64,000 bases of DNA from Marinobacter piscis (lineage in GTDB: Bacteria; Pseudomonadota; Gammaproteobacteria; Pseudomonadales; Oleiphilaceae), in the NCBI RefSeq assembly GCF_007671655.1, contig NZ_VCGX01000001.1, positions 1,087,917-1,151,916 of the forward strand, read 5' to 3'. Shown piece after piece: positions 6,412-15,433 of this stretch. The notes beneath the pieces were generated by a model. That model ran no database searches. It was not told the DNA's origin and worked only from the letters and a program-made list of their open reading frames with translations. The position numbers and the translations under genes are program-made. Numbering within the stretch: position 1 is the stretch's first letter; each line of letters starts with the position of its first letter.

Positions 6412-7974
6412 ATGAAGAAACTGCTCGCAGCTTTAGTCGGCACCCTGGCTCTGGCCTCGGCTCCTGTCGCTCTCTCCGCCGAGGCGACGAAAGAGCTGAA
6501 GATGGCCTACGATGCCGACCCGGTTACCCTGGACATTCATGAACAGCTTTCGGGCGGCATTCTGCAGTTGTCCCACATGTCGTTTGATCCTCTGGTGCGC
6601 TGGACCAAAGACCTTGAGTTCGAACCCCGGCTGGCCAAAAGCTGGGAGCGTGTTGACGAAAACACCATGCGCTTCAAGCTTCGTGAAGGCGTGAAGTTTC
6701 ACTCCGGCAACGAACTGACGTCAGACGACGTGAAGTTTACCTATGAGCGCCTTAAGAAGAGTCAGGACTTCAAGGCCATATTCAAGCCCTTCAGTGGCTT
6801 CAACATTATTGACGACTACACGTTTGAGCTGGTCACCAGCAAACCCTTCCCTTTGCTGCTGAACACCGCAACCTACCTGTTCCCCCTCGACAGCGAGTTC
6901 TACTCCGGTGAAACCGAGGCGGGAAAAAAGAAAGACGCCATCCTCAAACATGGTAATTCCTTTGCCTCGGATAACCTGTCCGGCACAGGGCCGTTTAAAG
7001 TGGTCTCCCGCCAGCAGGGCGTACGGATGGAGTTTGAGCGCTTTGCAGATTACTGGGACGAAGAGTCGCCGGGCAACGTAAAGAATGTGGTGCTGACTCC
7101 GATCAAGGAAAACAATACCCGCATTTCCGCCCTGCTGTCAGGGGGTGTGGATTTTGTGGCGCCAGTGCCGCCAACCGATCTGGATCGCATTCGGCGTGAC
7201 CGCAATTCAGAGCTGGTTACCATAAGTGGTACGCGAATTATTCTGTTCCATCTGAATCAGAATCGTGTCGAAGCATTTAAAGACCCCCGGGTGCGTCAGG
7301 CGGTTGCGTATGCCATTAATCAGGAGGGCATTGCGGCCAAAATCATGAAGGGTTTTGCGACCCCGGCGGCGCAGCTGTCACCGGCGGGTTACCAGGGTCA
7401 CAATGAGTCGCTGGAGCCTCGCCACGATGTGAAGAAGGCCCAGGAACTGATGAAAGAAGCCGGTTACGAAGATGGCTTCACAATAACCATGATGGCGCCG
7501 AACAACCGTTACGTGAACGATGACAAAATCGCCCAGGCAGCGGCCGCCATGCTTGCGCGCATCAATATCAAGGTTGACCTTAAAACCCTGCCCAAAGCCC
7601 AGTACTGGCCTGCGTTTGATGACCGCGCCGGCGACATGATGCTGATCGGCTGGCACTCGGACACTGAAGACTCCGCCAACTTCTATGAGTTTCTTACCTT
7701 CTGTACCGAGGCCGACAGTGGTGCCGGCCAGTACAATGCCGGCAACTACTGCAATCCGGAGCTTGATGTGCTGGTTGCAAAGGCCAGTGTTGAAACGGAT
7801 CTCGACAAGCGTGCGGCCATGCTGCAGGAAGTGGAGCAGCGCCTGTACGACGATGCTGCCTTTGTTCCGCTGCACTGGCAGGACCTGGCCTGGGCCAGCA
7901 AGAAGAACGTGAAGATTGAGCCGGTTCTGAACGTTATGAACTTCCCGTACCTTGGTGATCTGGTCATCGAGTAA
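6412..7974 (+). CDS. Peptide ABC transporter, periplasmic binding protein
   Basis: This 520-residue protein belongs to the SBP_bac_5 (DppA/OppA) family. It begins with a typical Sec signal (MKKLLAALVGTLALASAPV, cleavage near ALSAEA) and no lipobox. Family features are the early TLDIHEQLS segment, FDPLVRW, and the NNTRISALLSGGVDFVAPV region. It captures di- or oligopeptides in the periplasm for the permease genes downstream. A stable hairpin follows the gene (7991-8014), which may keep the binding-protein mRNA more abundant. The pepQ gene in the cluster supports peptides rather than nickel or sugars. Confidence 0.92.
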   Translation: MKKLLAALVGTLALASAPVALSAEATKELKMAYDADPVTLDIHEQLSGGILQLSHMSFDPLVRWTKDLEFEPRLAKSWERVDENTMRFKLREGVKFHSGNELTSDDVKFTYERLKKSQDFKAIFKPFSGFNIIDDYTFELVTSKPFPLLLNTATYLFPLDSEFYSGETEAGKKKDAILKHGNSFASDNLSGTGPFKVVSRQQGVRMEFERFADYWDEESPGNVKNVVLTPIKENNTRISALLSGGVDFVAPVPPTDLDRIRRDRNSELVTISGTRIILFHLNQNRVEAFKDPRVRQAVAYAINQEGIAAKIMKGFATPAAQLSPAGYQGHNESLEPRHDVKKAQELMKEAGYEDGFTITMMAPNNRYVNDDKIAQAAAAMLARINIKVDLKTLPKAQYWPAFDDRAGDMMLIGWHSDTEDSANFYEFLTFCTEADSGAGQYNAGNYCNPELDVLVAKASVETDLDKRAAMLQEVEQRLYDDAAFVPLHWQDLAWASKKNVKIEPVLNVMNFPYLGDLVIE

Positions 7975-7990
7975 CAGGCCCCCTCTCCAA

Positions 7991-8014
7991 CCTCTCTCCC
8001 GCCAGGGGGAGAGG
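7991..8014 (+). terminator. Intercistronic hairpin after the binding-protein gene
   Basis: A 10-bp stem (7991-8000 with 8005-8014, loop GCCA, one G-U pair in RNA) with no T-run. In many ABC operons such a stem protects the binding-protein mRNA or attenuates downstream transcription; which applies here is not known. The CCTCTC...GGGGAGAGG form is a common type of intergenic repeat. Confidence 0.55.
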
Positions 8015-8045
8015 CATTTAAATACACATCAATGGTAAATCCTGC

Positions 8046-9095
8046 ATGTTAGCGTTTTTGGTTCAACGGATATCCCAGGCAGTTGTGGTTATGTTCGTGA
8101 TCAGTGTGATCGCGTTTGCCATTCAGGACGGCCTTGGAGACCCGCTTCAGGAAATGGTGGGCATGTCCGTGTCCCAGGAGGAGCGGGAGGTCCTTCGGGA
8201 TGAGCTGGGTCTGAATGATCCAGTGTTGGTGCAGTACCTGCGCTTTGCGGGTAATGCTCTTCAGGGAGATCTGGGCGACTCCTATTTTTACAGTAAGCCG
8301 ACACTGGAGGTGATTGCTGAGCATCTGCCGGCAACTCTGGAACTGGTTATCGGCGCCAGCCTGATGATCATGTTGTTGTCGGTGCCCATTGGTGTGTATG
8401 CCGCCATCCGGCCCCAGGCCTGGCTGTCAAAATTCTTTATGGGCGTGAGCACGGTTGGGATCTCCATTCCGGTATTCCTTACCGCGATTGTGCTGATACA
8501 GATCTTTTCCATAGGCGTGACCGTTGCGTGGTTTCCCGCGGACACCGGTTGGGGACAGTGGCTGAATGGTGCGCTGAGTACAGAAGGCGGTTTGCCATCT
8601 TACGGCCGTGGTGACGACCTCACCCATCTGTTTGGCACCTGGTATTCCGGGTTTTTCACCAGGGAAGGACTGATGCATCTGGTGCTCCCTTGTGTGTCCC
8701 TGGCGTCCATTATGTTGCCGTTGTTCATTCGCCTGGTCCGGGCAGAAATGATGGAAGTCCTGCAGAGTGATTACATTCGCTACGCCCGTGCCAAGGGCCT
8801 GAGTGCAGGCCGGGTAAACTTCCTGCATGCCCTCAAGAACACAATGCTTCCGGTGATTACCGTAGGCGGTGTGCAGATTGGCATTATGGTGGCGTACACC
8901 ATCCTTACCGAAACCGTTTTCCAGTGGCCGGGTGTGGGGTTGATGTTTCTGGAGGCGATTACCCGTAGTGATATACCCCTGATCGTAGCCTACCTGATGG
9001 TGGTGGGGCTGATTTTTGTGATTACCAACACTCTGGTGGATCTGGTTTACGGCCTGGTCAACCCCACAGTCAAACTCACAGGTAAGAAAGCATGA
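8046..9095 (+). CDS. Peptide ABC transporter permease (DppB/OppB type)
   Basis: This 349-residue inner-membrane protein has an N-terminal helix, a periplasmic part and five more membrane segments. The EAA loop that contacts the ATPases is seen at YARAKGLSAGRVNFLHALKN. The N-terminus (MLAFLVQRISQAVVVMF) is typical of the DppB class. It forms the channel with the next gene, overlapping it by 4 bp (ATGA). Confidence 0.93.
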   Translation: MLAFLVQRISQAVVVMFVISVIAFAIQDGLGDPLQEMVGMSVSQEEREVLRDELGLNDPVLVQYLRFAGNALQGDLGDSYFYSKPTLEVIAEHLPATLELVIGASLMIMLLSVPIGVYAAIRPQAWLSKFFMGVSTVGISIPVFLTAIVLIQIFSIGVTVAWFPADTGWGQWLNGALSTEGGLPSYGRGDDLTHLFGTWYSGFFTREGLMHLVLPCVSLASIMLPLFIRLVRAEMMEVLQSDYIRYARAKGLSAGRVNFLHALKNTMLPVITVGGVQIGIMVAYTILTETVFQWPGVGLMFLEAITRSDIPLIVAYLMVVGLIFVITNTLVDLVYGLVNPTVKLTGKKA

Positions 9096-10024
9096 CAACA
9101 GCGACTCTTTCACGCTGGGATCGCTTTCGCGACTCCTTTCTCTGGTACAGCTTCAAACGCGACAAGGTTGCGATTGTCAGCTTTTTTGTACTGCTTCTTA
9201 TGGTGCTGGCGGCTGTTTTTGCGCCCTTACTGGCTCCCACGGACCCGTACGATCTGGCCATGATAAATATCATGAACTCAGAGCTGCCGCCAGTGGGAAT
9301 GGACGGGGCTGATCCTGCGTTCCCTCTGGGAACAGATGCCCAGGGCCGTGACATGCTCTCTACTATTCTCTACGGCACCCGGGTCTCACTGCTGATCGGC
9401 TTTGGTGCAGTGGTTTTGCAGGCAACTCTGGGCATTCTGTTTGGTTTGCTGGCGGGGTATCTGGGTGGCCGTGTTGACTCCATTCTGATGCGCATTGCCG
9501 ATGTACAGCTGTCCTTCTCGACCCTCATGGTGGCTATTATTGTGGGGGCGGTGTTCAAAGCCAGCTTTGGCAACCTTATGTTTGGTGAAATCGCCATTTA
9601 TATGCTCATTTTCATTATTGGTGTCGCCGAATGGCCGCAGATAGCCCGGACTGTGCGCGCCTCCGTGCTGGCGGAAAAAAAGAAAGAGTATGTGGATGCG
9701 GCCAAGGTAATGGGCTTTCGCACCAACCGCATTATGTTCCGTCACATTCTGCCCAATACATTGTCACCGATCTTTGTAATTGCCACGGTGCAGATTGCCA
9801 ACGCGATCATTTCCGAGGCAGCTTTGTCGTTTCTGGGTCTGGGGATGCCGGAAACCCAGCCATCTCTGGGCTCTCTGATCAAGTCCGGCTTTGACTATAT
9901 TCAAAGCGGCTCCTGGTGGATCACCCTGATTCCCGGGCTCGTGCTAGTGGTGCTCGTACTGGTTATCAATCTTCTGGGTGACTGGTTGCGGGATGTCATG
10001 AACCCACGGCTGTACAAGGGCTAG
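9092..10024 (+). CDS. Peptide ABC transporter permease (DppC/OppC type)
   Basis: This 310-residue second permease has the N-terminal OppC_N segment (WYSFKRDKVAIVSFFVLLL), the PLGTDAQGRDMLSTILYGTR motif and the EAA loop at YVDAAKVMGFRTNRIMFRHI. It pairs with the DppB-type permease. The start overlaps the preceding stop, and the ATPase genes follow after 2 bp, so all are co-translated. Confidence 0.94.
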   Translation: MTTATLSRWDRFRDSFLWYSFKRDKVAIVSFFVLLLMVLAAVFAPLLAPTDPYDLAMINIMNSELPPVGMDGADPAFPLGTDAQGRDMLSTILYGTRVSLLIGFGAVVLQATLGILFGLLAGYLGGRVDSILMRIADVQLSFSTLMVAIIVGAVFKASFGNLMFGEIAIYMLIFIIGVAEWPQIARTVRASVLAEKKKEYVDAAKVMGFRTNRIMFRHILPNTLSPIFVIATVQIANAIISEAALSFLGLGMPETQPSLGSLIKSGFDYIQSGSWWITLIPGLVLVVLVLVINLLGDWLRDVMNPRLYKG

Positions 10025-10026
10025 AG

Positions 10027-11034
10027 ATGAAAAAGACACCTTTACTGGAAGTCAAAGATCTGGATGTACGGTTTGCCGTGCGTGGTGGTGACCTCACAGC
10101 TCTGCGTGGTATCAGCTTCAGTCTGGATAAAGGCGAACGGCTGGGGTTGGTGGGTGAGTCGGGTGCCGGCAAATCCGTGGCAGCTTTTTCCATACTGAAT
10201 CTGGTTGCACGTCCGGGGTACATCGCCGGTGGGCAGATTCTGTTTGAGGGCCGCGATCTGGCGGCGATGAGCGAGCGGGAGTTGCGCAAGATTCGTGGTA
10301 ACCGCATCGCCATGATTTTCCAGGATCCGATGATGACTCTGAACCCGGTATTGAGTATCGGCACCCAGATGGTTGAAGCCATCAAGGCGCATCGACGCAT
10401 TAGTACCAAAGCCGCCCGGGATATTGCTCTGGACCGGCTGCGAAAAGTGCAGATTCCCTCACCGGAAAAACGCCTGGACCAGTACCCCCATGAACTGTCG
10501 GGGGGCATGCGTCAGCGGGTGATTATTGCTGTGGCCCTGCTTCTGGATCCGGAAATTATTATTGCGGATGAACCTACCACTGCCCTGGATGTAACCATAC
10601 AGGCGGAAATCATGGCGTTATTGCTGGAGCTGTGTGAGCAGGACAATGTTGCTCTGATGCTGATCACCCACGATCTTGGCGTTGTCTCTCAGGTTACCCA
10701 GCGAATGTTAGTGATGTACTCCGGCCGCATTATCGAGCAGGGGCCTACCCGTGAAATCATCAATGACGCACAGCATCCGTATACACAGGGCCTGATTAAC
10801 GCCTTGCCGCAAATGGGTGAGCCTGGCGCGCGGTTGTTTCAGATTCCCGGTTCCATGCCATCCCTGAAAAATGTCCCGACTGGCTGTCCGTTCCATCCCC
10901 GTTGCCGGTTCGCCACTGATCAGTGCCGGCAGACCATGCCCGAGTATGTACGCTCTGGTAACGTCGATGTGGCGTGTTATGAAGTCAGCAACCTGATCGA
11001 GCAGGAGAAACACATGCAGGAGGCCGGCTCATGA
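10027..11034 (+). CDS. Peptide ABC transporter ATPase (DppD/OppD type)
   Basis: This 335-residue cytoplasmic ATPase has Walker A GESGAGKS, the signature LSGGMRQR, Walker B IIADEPTTALD and the switch His in LITHDLGVV. The C-terminal oligopeptide-transporter domain (GCPFHPRC plus two further Cys) is present; in relatives such Cys bind an iron-sulfur cluster. It overlaps the following ATPase gene by 4 bp. Confidence 0.94.
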   Translation: MKKTPLLEVKDLDVRFAVRGGDLTALRGISFSLDKGERLGLVGESGAGKSVAAFSILNLVARPGYIAGGQILFEGRDLAAMSERELRKIRGNRIAMIFQDPMMTLNPVLSIGTQMVEAIKAHRRISTKAARDIALDRLRKVQIPSPEKRLDQYPHELSGGMRQRVIIAVALLLDPEIIIADEPTTALDVTIQAEIMALLLELCEQDNVALMLITHDLGVVSQVTQRMLVMYSGRIIEQGPTREIINDAQHPYTQGLINALPQMGEPGARLFQIPGSMPSLKNVPTGCPFHPRCRFATDQCRQTMPEYVRSGNVDVACYEVSNLIEQEKHMQEAGS

Positions 11035-12041
11035 CCTCGCCTTTAATAGACATTCGCGGGCTGGAGAAACAGTTTGATCTGTCGGGCAGCTTTCTGGAGC
11101 AGGTCAGTTTCAAGGGTGGCCGGTTTCAGCGTAAGCAGGAAGCCGTTCATGCCATCAACGGTGTCGACCTGCAGGTACACAAAGGCGAAGCCCTGTGTGT
11201 AGTCGGCGAATCTGGCTGTGGTAAGTCAACCGTTGCCCGTACTGTTATGGGGTTATTGTCGCCCACGGCCGGCGAGGTGCATTACGACGGCCAGCGCATC
11301 GACAATCTCAAAGGCCGGGAAGTGCTTCCTTACCGGCGTAAAATGCAGATGATCTTCCAGAATCCCTACGCGTCCCTGAACCCACGTATGACGATTCAGC
11401 AGACTCTGGAGGAGCCTATCCGCTTTCACCGCCCGGACCTGGCACGCAAAGAGGTGCGTGACAAGGTTCAGGAAGTCATGCAGTCCGTGGGAATCGACCC
11501 CGATTGGGGCAGCCGCTTCGGCCACGAGTTTTCGGGGGGGCAGCGCCAGCGCATTGCGATTGCCCGTGCGCTGGCGGTCGACCCGGAATTCATTGTCGCA
11601 GATGAGCCTATTTCGGCGCTGGATGTGTCGATTCAGGCGCAGGTACTGAACCTGCTGATGGACGCCCAGGACACACGCAATCTGACCTATTTGTTCATTA
11701 CCCACGATCTGGCCGTGGTTGAGCATTTTGGTACTCGCGTGGCCGTTATGTATCTGGGGCGGGTGTGTGAGCTTGCAGATACCAAAACTCTGTTTGCTGA
11801 GCCACGGCATCCGTACACCCAGGCCTTGCTTTCCGCGATTCCGAGGCTGGAAGATGACAGGCCCAATTACATAAAGCTGCAGGGCGAAGTACCAACGCCG
11901 GTTAATCTGCCTTCCGGATGCGTGTTCCACGGCCGCTGTCCCTATGCCAACGAACGTTGCCGTCAGGAAGTCCCCCGGCTGATCGCAACGGATAGCGGTA
12001 CCCGGGTGGCATGCCACGCTGTAGAGGAGGGGCGGTTGTAA
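11031..12041 (+). CDS. Peptide ABC transporter ATPase (DppF/OppF type)
   Basis: This 336-residue ATPase has Walker A GESGCGKST, the signature FSGGQRQR, Walker B IVADEPISALD and the switch His ITHDLAVV. The C-terminal GCVFHGRCPYANERC segment matches OppF/DppF. With the DppD-type protein it forms the heterodimeric motor of the importer. It closes the five-gene transporter unit; the LysR gene starts 119 bp later. Confidence 0.94.
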   Translation: MTSPLIDIRGLEKQFDLSGSFLEQVSFKGGRFQRKQEAVHAINGVDLQVHKGEALCVVGESGCGKSTVARTVMGLLSPTAGEVHYDGQRIDNLKGREVLPYRRKMQMIFQNPYASLNPRMTIQQTLEEPIRFHRPDLARKEVRDKVQEVMQSVGIDPDWGSRFGHEFSGGQRQRIAIARALAVDPEFIVADEPISALDVSIQAQVLNLLMDAQDTRNLTYLFITHDLAVVEHFGTRVAVMYLGRVCELADTKTLFAEPRHPYTQALLSAIPRLEDDRPNYIKLQGEVPTPVNLPSGCVFHGRCPYANERCRQEVPRLIATDSGTRVACHAVEEGRL

Positions 12042-12160
12042 CTGCCAGTATTGCAGACAGGTTTTATGAGAGCGGGCACCATAGGCTATGATGCCACGGT
12101 CAACAGTAATTTCAGTGTTGTCATCCGCCACCTTTAAACCTGTCACTTGCTGGGGAGCCC

Positions 12161-13075
12161 ATGGAAATACGCTGGCTGGAAGATTTTATGGTACTGGCCC
12201 GCGCCCGCCATTTTTCCCGTGCAGCGGAGCTTCAGCACGTCAGCCAGCCCACGTTCAGCCGGCGGATCAAGCTGCTTGAAGAGTCCATGGGAGCCACTCT
12301 GATCAACCGGCAAACCCTGCCGTTGTCACTGACGCCGGCAGGTGAGCAGTTCCTCGAGCTGTGCCAGCGTATCACCCGGGATGTACGGGATGTGAAGAGC
12401 CAGATTGCCGAGATGGAGGCCAGGGTGTCTGCCCGGATCAGCGTCGGCTCTACCCAGGGTCTGTTCTCCCATTTTTATCAGCGCTGGGCCAGAGAGGCTG
12501 GTATCGCCGACCGGTTACAACTGAACCTGAAAGCGACGAGCTGGGTCGGTGAGCAATTTCTGGATGCGCTGGAAAGCGGCGAGTGCGACCTGGTTCTGTG
12601 TTACTGGCATAAGGATCTGGCCTGGGGCGACCGGCTCAGCCGGGGCGGCTATGAGTCAATCACGATTGCTCAGGAGCGGCTGGTGCCCGTGAGTGTTGCA
12701 ACCGGAAACGGGCAGCCCCGGTTCCCGCTGCCAGGCAGCGCAGACCAGGCGGTGCCGCTGATTGCTTATCACTCGAGAGGCTTTTTGCAGCCTGCTATCG
12801 AAGCGCACCTGATGCGCATCAATGAAAACGCCAGGCTTATGCCGCTGAATGAGAACATACAGTCGGCAAGCATAAAGGCGCTGGTAAAACAGGGCTACGG
12901 AATGGGCTGGTTGCCGGGCAGGATGACAGAAAAAAGTGAACAGTTTGGCAGCCTTATCCGGGCCGGGGACACACGCTGGGATGTGCCTGTGGAGATTCGC
13001 CTGATCCGTTCGCAGCATGCGCGCTCGGACGACCTTTTAACTCTCTGGAAACAATTGGAAGCTCAATATGCCTGA
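12161..13075 (+). CDS. LysR-type transcriptional regulator
   Basis: This 304-residue protein has the N-terminal winged helix-turn-helix of the LysR family (residues ~1-60: FMVLARARHFSRAAELQHVS then PTFSRRIKLLEE) and a C-terminal ligand-binding domain. It lies between the peptide importer and pepQ in the same direction and overlaps pepQ by 8 bp, unlike the usual divergent arrangement of LysR genes. It is likely to control the importer and pepQ in response to a peptide or amino acid; this is inference. No operator could be assigned in the 119-bp gap before it. Confidence 0.9.
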   Translation: MEIRWLEDFMVLARARHFSRAAELQHVSQPTFSRRIKLLEESMGATLINRQTLPLSLTPAGEQFLELCQRITRDVRDVKSQIAEMEARVSARISVGSTQGLFSHFYQRWAREAGIADRLQLNLKATSWVGEQFLDALESGECDLVLCYWHKDLAWGDRLSRGGYESITIAQERLVPVSVATGNGQPRFPLPGSADQAVPLIAYHSRGFLQPAIEAHLMRINENARLMPLNENIQSASIKALVKQGYGMGWLPGRMTEKSEQFGSLIRAGDTRWDVPVEIRLIRSQHARSDDLLTLWKQLEAQYA

Positions 13076-14360
13076 CACAGATTTACTGGCTCTTCAGGTT
13101 GATCACGTGGGAATCCTTCAGCAACGTTATGAGCAGGCCCTGAGCGATCACAATTTCGACAGCCTTCTTATCAGCTCCGGGGCCGCTCCCGTACGCTACG
13201 CTGATGATCAGTCCTGGCACTTTCAGGGGTATGGCCCTTTTTTGCACTGGACGGGGCTGGCGGGTTTCGAACATGCCTGGCTGCTGATCCGTAAAGGACG
13301 CAAGCCGCTGCTCACACTGCACCAGCCGGTGGATTTCTGGCACGCGAACCTTGAGCTGGAGCCCGAGCCCTGGCTGGACGCGCTGGAGCTCCGCTACAGT
13401 GAAAGTACGGCAGCGCCTGAGCTTGATGACTGCAACCGGTTAGCCGTTATAGGCGACCCGGCACTTCTGGATACTCTGCCCGGCGAGCACAACCCCGCAG
13501 AACTTTGCGCCGCGCTGGATGAAACGCGAGTGCATAAAACCGCCTATGAAATAGCCTGTCTGGCCCACGCCAATGAACAGGCGTTAGCCGGGCACCGCGC
13601 AGCCCGGGAAGCGTTTCTGGCGGGGGCCAGCGAATTTGATATCAACCTTGCCTATCAGCGCGCTACCCGACAGCGCGAAGCCGATGCCCCTTACCCGAGT
13701 ATTATCGGGCTAAACGAACACGCCGGTACCTTGCATTACCAATACCATGACACCGCCGCACCCGCGCACCCACGCAGCTTGCTGATTGATGCCGGAGTAC
13801 GTTACCGGGGCTATTGCTCCGATATCACCCGCACCACCGCCGGCACCGGAGAAGGGCGCTTTGCCTCCCTGGTGCTGGGGCTCGAAAAACTCCAGAGGCG
13901 ACTCTGCGATATGGTCGCACCGGGGGTCGAGTATGTTGAGATCCATCGCAAAACCCATCTTGGAATTGCCACACTGCTGAGCGCCAGTGGGCTGGTCAGT
14001 GACCTGAGTGCAGAGGACATGGTCTCTGCAGGCATTACGCGGGTCTTTTTCCCCCACGGTATCGGCCACTTTCTGGGTGTACAGGTGCATGATGTGGCGG
14101 GAAAGCCGGTTCCGCCGCCTGCTGATGCGCCTTTCCTGAGACTGATGCGAACCCTGGAGCCCGGCATGGTGGTGACGATTGAGCCTGGCCTGTACTTTAT
14201 TCCTTCATTACTGGAGCCGCTGCTGGCGGGCCCGCTTGGTCAGCATATCGACCGATCGTTGCTGGGTGAGTTGCAGGGCTGCGGCGGGATACGTATAGAA
14301 GACAACGTTGTGGTTACCCGCAACGGCAACCGTAATCTGACCCGGGAAGCGGAAATTTAA
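13068..14360 (+). CDS. pepQ: Xaa-Pro dipeptidase PepQ (M24 family)
   Basis: This 430-residue cytoplasmic metallopeptidase cleaves Xaa-Pro dipeptides and has the pita-bread fold. The five metal ligands are visible: the two Asp in LLIDAGVRYRGYCSDITRT, the His in FPHGIGHFLG, the Glu in TIEPGLYF and the Glu in GIRIEDNVV. The N-terminal domain and overall length match bacterial PepQ (E. coli 443). Its ATG lies within the end of the LysR gene. In context it would degrade imported peptides. Confidence 0.94.
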   Translation: MPDTDLLALQVDHVGILQQRYEQALSDHNFDSLLISSGAAPVRYADDQSWHFQGYGPFLHWTGLAGFEHAWLLIRKGRKPLLTLHQPVDFWHANLELEPEPWLDALELRYSESTAAPELDDCNRLAVIGDPALLDTLPGEHNPAELCAALDETRVHKTAYEIACLAHANEQALAGHRAAREAFLAGASEFDINLAYQRATRQREADAPYPSIIGLNEHAGTLHYQYHDTAAPAHPRSLLIDAGVRYRGYCSDITRTTAGTGEGRFASLVLGLEKLQRRLCDMVAPGVEYVEIHRKTHLGIATLLSASGLVSDLSAEDMVSAGITRVFFPHGIGHFLGVQVHDVAGKPVPPPADAPFLRLMRTLEPGMVVTIEPGLYFIPSLLEPLLAGPLGQHIDRSLLGELQGCGGIRIEDNVVVTRNGNRNLTREAEI

Positions 14361-14411
14361 GCGCGTTACTGCATAAAATTAATGCAGTGGGGTTGCAATC
14401 TTTGATGTTGA

Positions 14412-14426
14412 TGATAATAATTATCA
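14412..14426. promoter_or_regulatory. Fur box upstream of bfd
   Basis: TGATAATAATTATCA is a perfect 7-1-7 inverted repeat and equals the Fur consensus. It lies 30 bp before the bfd start. Fur with Fe(II) should repress bfd here, so bfd would rise under iron starvation. Confidence 0.85.
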
Positions 14427-14456
14427 GTAACGTTATCATCGACAGCGAGATTGCTT

Positions 14457-14663
14457 ATGTACGTATGTCTTTGCCATGGAGTCACTGACCGGGACATCCG
14501 CGAAGCTGCAGAAAACGGCACGTCTTCCATGCGCCAGCTCGGGAAAGAACTGGGCGTAGGTACACAGTGCGGGCGCTGTGCTTCCATGGCGCGTGGCATC
14601 CTGCGCGAAACCCGTACGCCGGATTACCTGGCATTGGCCAATATGCTGGCCACCCCTGCCTGA
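14457..14663 (+). CDS. bfd: Bacterioferritin-associated ferredoxin Bfd
   Basis: This 68-residue [2Fe-2S] protein passes electrons to bacterioferritin to release stored iron. The four cluster Cys are in MYVCLCHGVTD and QCGRCASMA. The ATG at 14457 is used; the TTG at 14451 would add two residues. A Fur box lies upstream, and bacterioferritin follows 97 bp downstream, which matches the known functional pair. Confidence 0.95.
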   Translation: MYVCLCHGVTDRDIREAAENGTSSMRQLGKELGVGTQCGRCASMARGILRETRTPDYLALANMLATPA

Positions 14664-14760
14664 CGTACCGGGCATTTATTTCTTTTCGGCAATTTTTTAA
14701 TGTGCCCTAAACGCGCTATCCTGATGGGTGACAAAAAATTTTAACCTGAGGAGAGCCGCA

Positions 14761-15237
14761 ATGAAGGGCGATAAGAAAGTCATCCAGTTCCTGAACAAGG
14801 TTCTTGCCAACGAGCTGACGGCCATCAACCAGTATTTTCTGCATTCACGCATGTACAAGGACTGGGGCATCACCAAGCTTGCCGCCAAGGAATATGAAGA
14901 ATCCATTGATGAGATGAAGCACGCGGATCAGCTGATTGAGCGGATCCTGTTCCTTGAAGGCCTGCCCAACCTGCAGGACCTGAACAAGCTACTGATAGGC
15001 GAGCATGTTCAGGAAATGATTGAATGCGACCTCAAACTCGAGCATACCGCCCATAAAGACCTGAAAGATGCCATTGCCTATTGTGAGGAAGTTCAGGACT
15101 TCACCAGTCGCCAGGTGTTCCGCAGCATACTGGACAGTGAAGAAGAGCACATCGACTGGCTGGAAACCCAGCTGGAAATGATCAGCCAGATGGGCATCCA
15201 GAACTACATTCAGCTGCAGTCCTCTGCGGCGGAGTAA
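14761..15237 (+). CDS. bfr: Bacterioferritin
   Basis: This 158-residue four-helix protein stores iron in a 24-subunit shell. The ferroxidase ligands are visible in [12 protein letters not shown], the EMKHAD motif and [10 protein letters not shown]. The Met in DEMKHAD is the expected haem ligand. The start at 14761 follows a good GAGGAG site; an upstream frame to 14728 lacks family similarity. It has a gap of 97 bp after bfd and may have its own promoter. Confidence 0.95.
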   Translation: MKGDKKVIQFLNKVLANELTAINQYFLHSRMYKDWGITKLAAKEYEESIDEMKHADQLIERILFLEGLPNLQDLNKLLIGEHVQEMIECDLKLEHTAHKDLKDAIAYCEEVQDFTSRQVFRSILDSEEEHIDWLETQLEMISQMGIQNYIQLQSSAAE

Positions 15238-15245
15238 TCACCGAC

Positions 15246-15404
15246 ATGGACGTGTCCTGTTTTAAAGCGTACGACTTGCGCATGTCCAACACCGAGCCCG
15301 TCGTTTGCCTGAACGTGGAATCCCGTGGAGATATATCGTTGATGGAAGCAAAAACGGAAGAACTGCTCACAGAAATGAAGAGGCTAAACAGCTCGAAAGA
15401 CTGA
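15246..15404 (+). pseudogene. Phosphomannomutase remnant: N-terminus joined to C-terminus
   Basis: This 52-codon frame reads [12 protein letters not shown] and then [16 protein letters not shown]. The first part is the start of phosphomannomutase/phosphoglucomutase (CFKAYDIRG in the family), and the second is the extreme C-terminal phosphate-binding segment ([20 protein letters not shown]). About 400 residues between them, including the catalytic phosphoserine loop and the metal site, are absent. The frame is kept through the junction. It begins 8 bp after the bfr stop. The two parts were recognised from recalled family sequences. It could be translated, but no enzyme activity is possible. 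Confidence 0.82.
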
Positions 15405-15433
15405 CCTGTATCAGGTTATGTCAAAGGTCGGAC

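Noticed and set aside
11253..12146. 297-codon minus-strand frame
   Set aside because: It is a shadow of the DppF-type ATPase gene.
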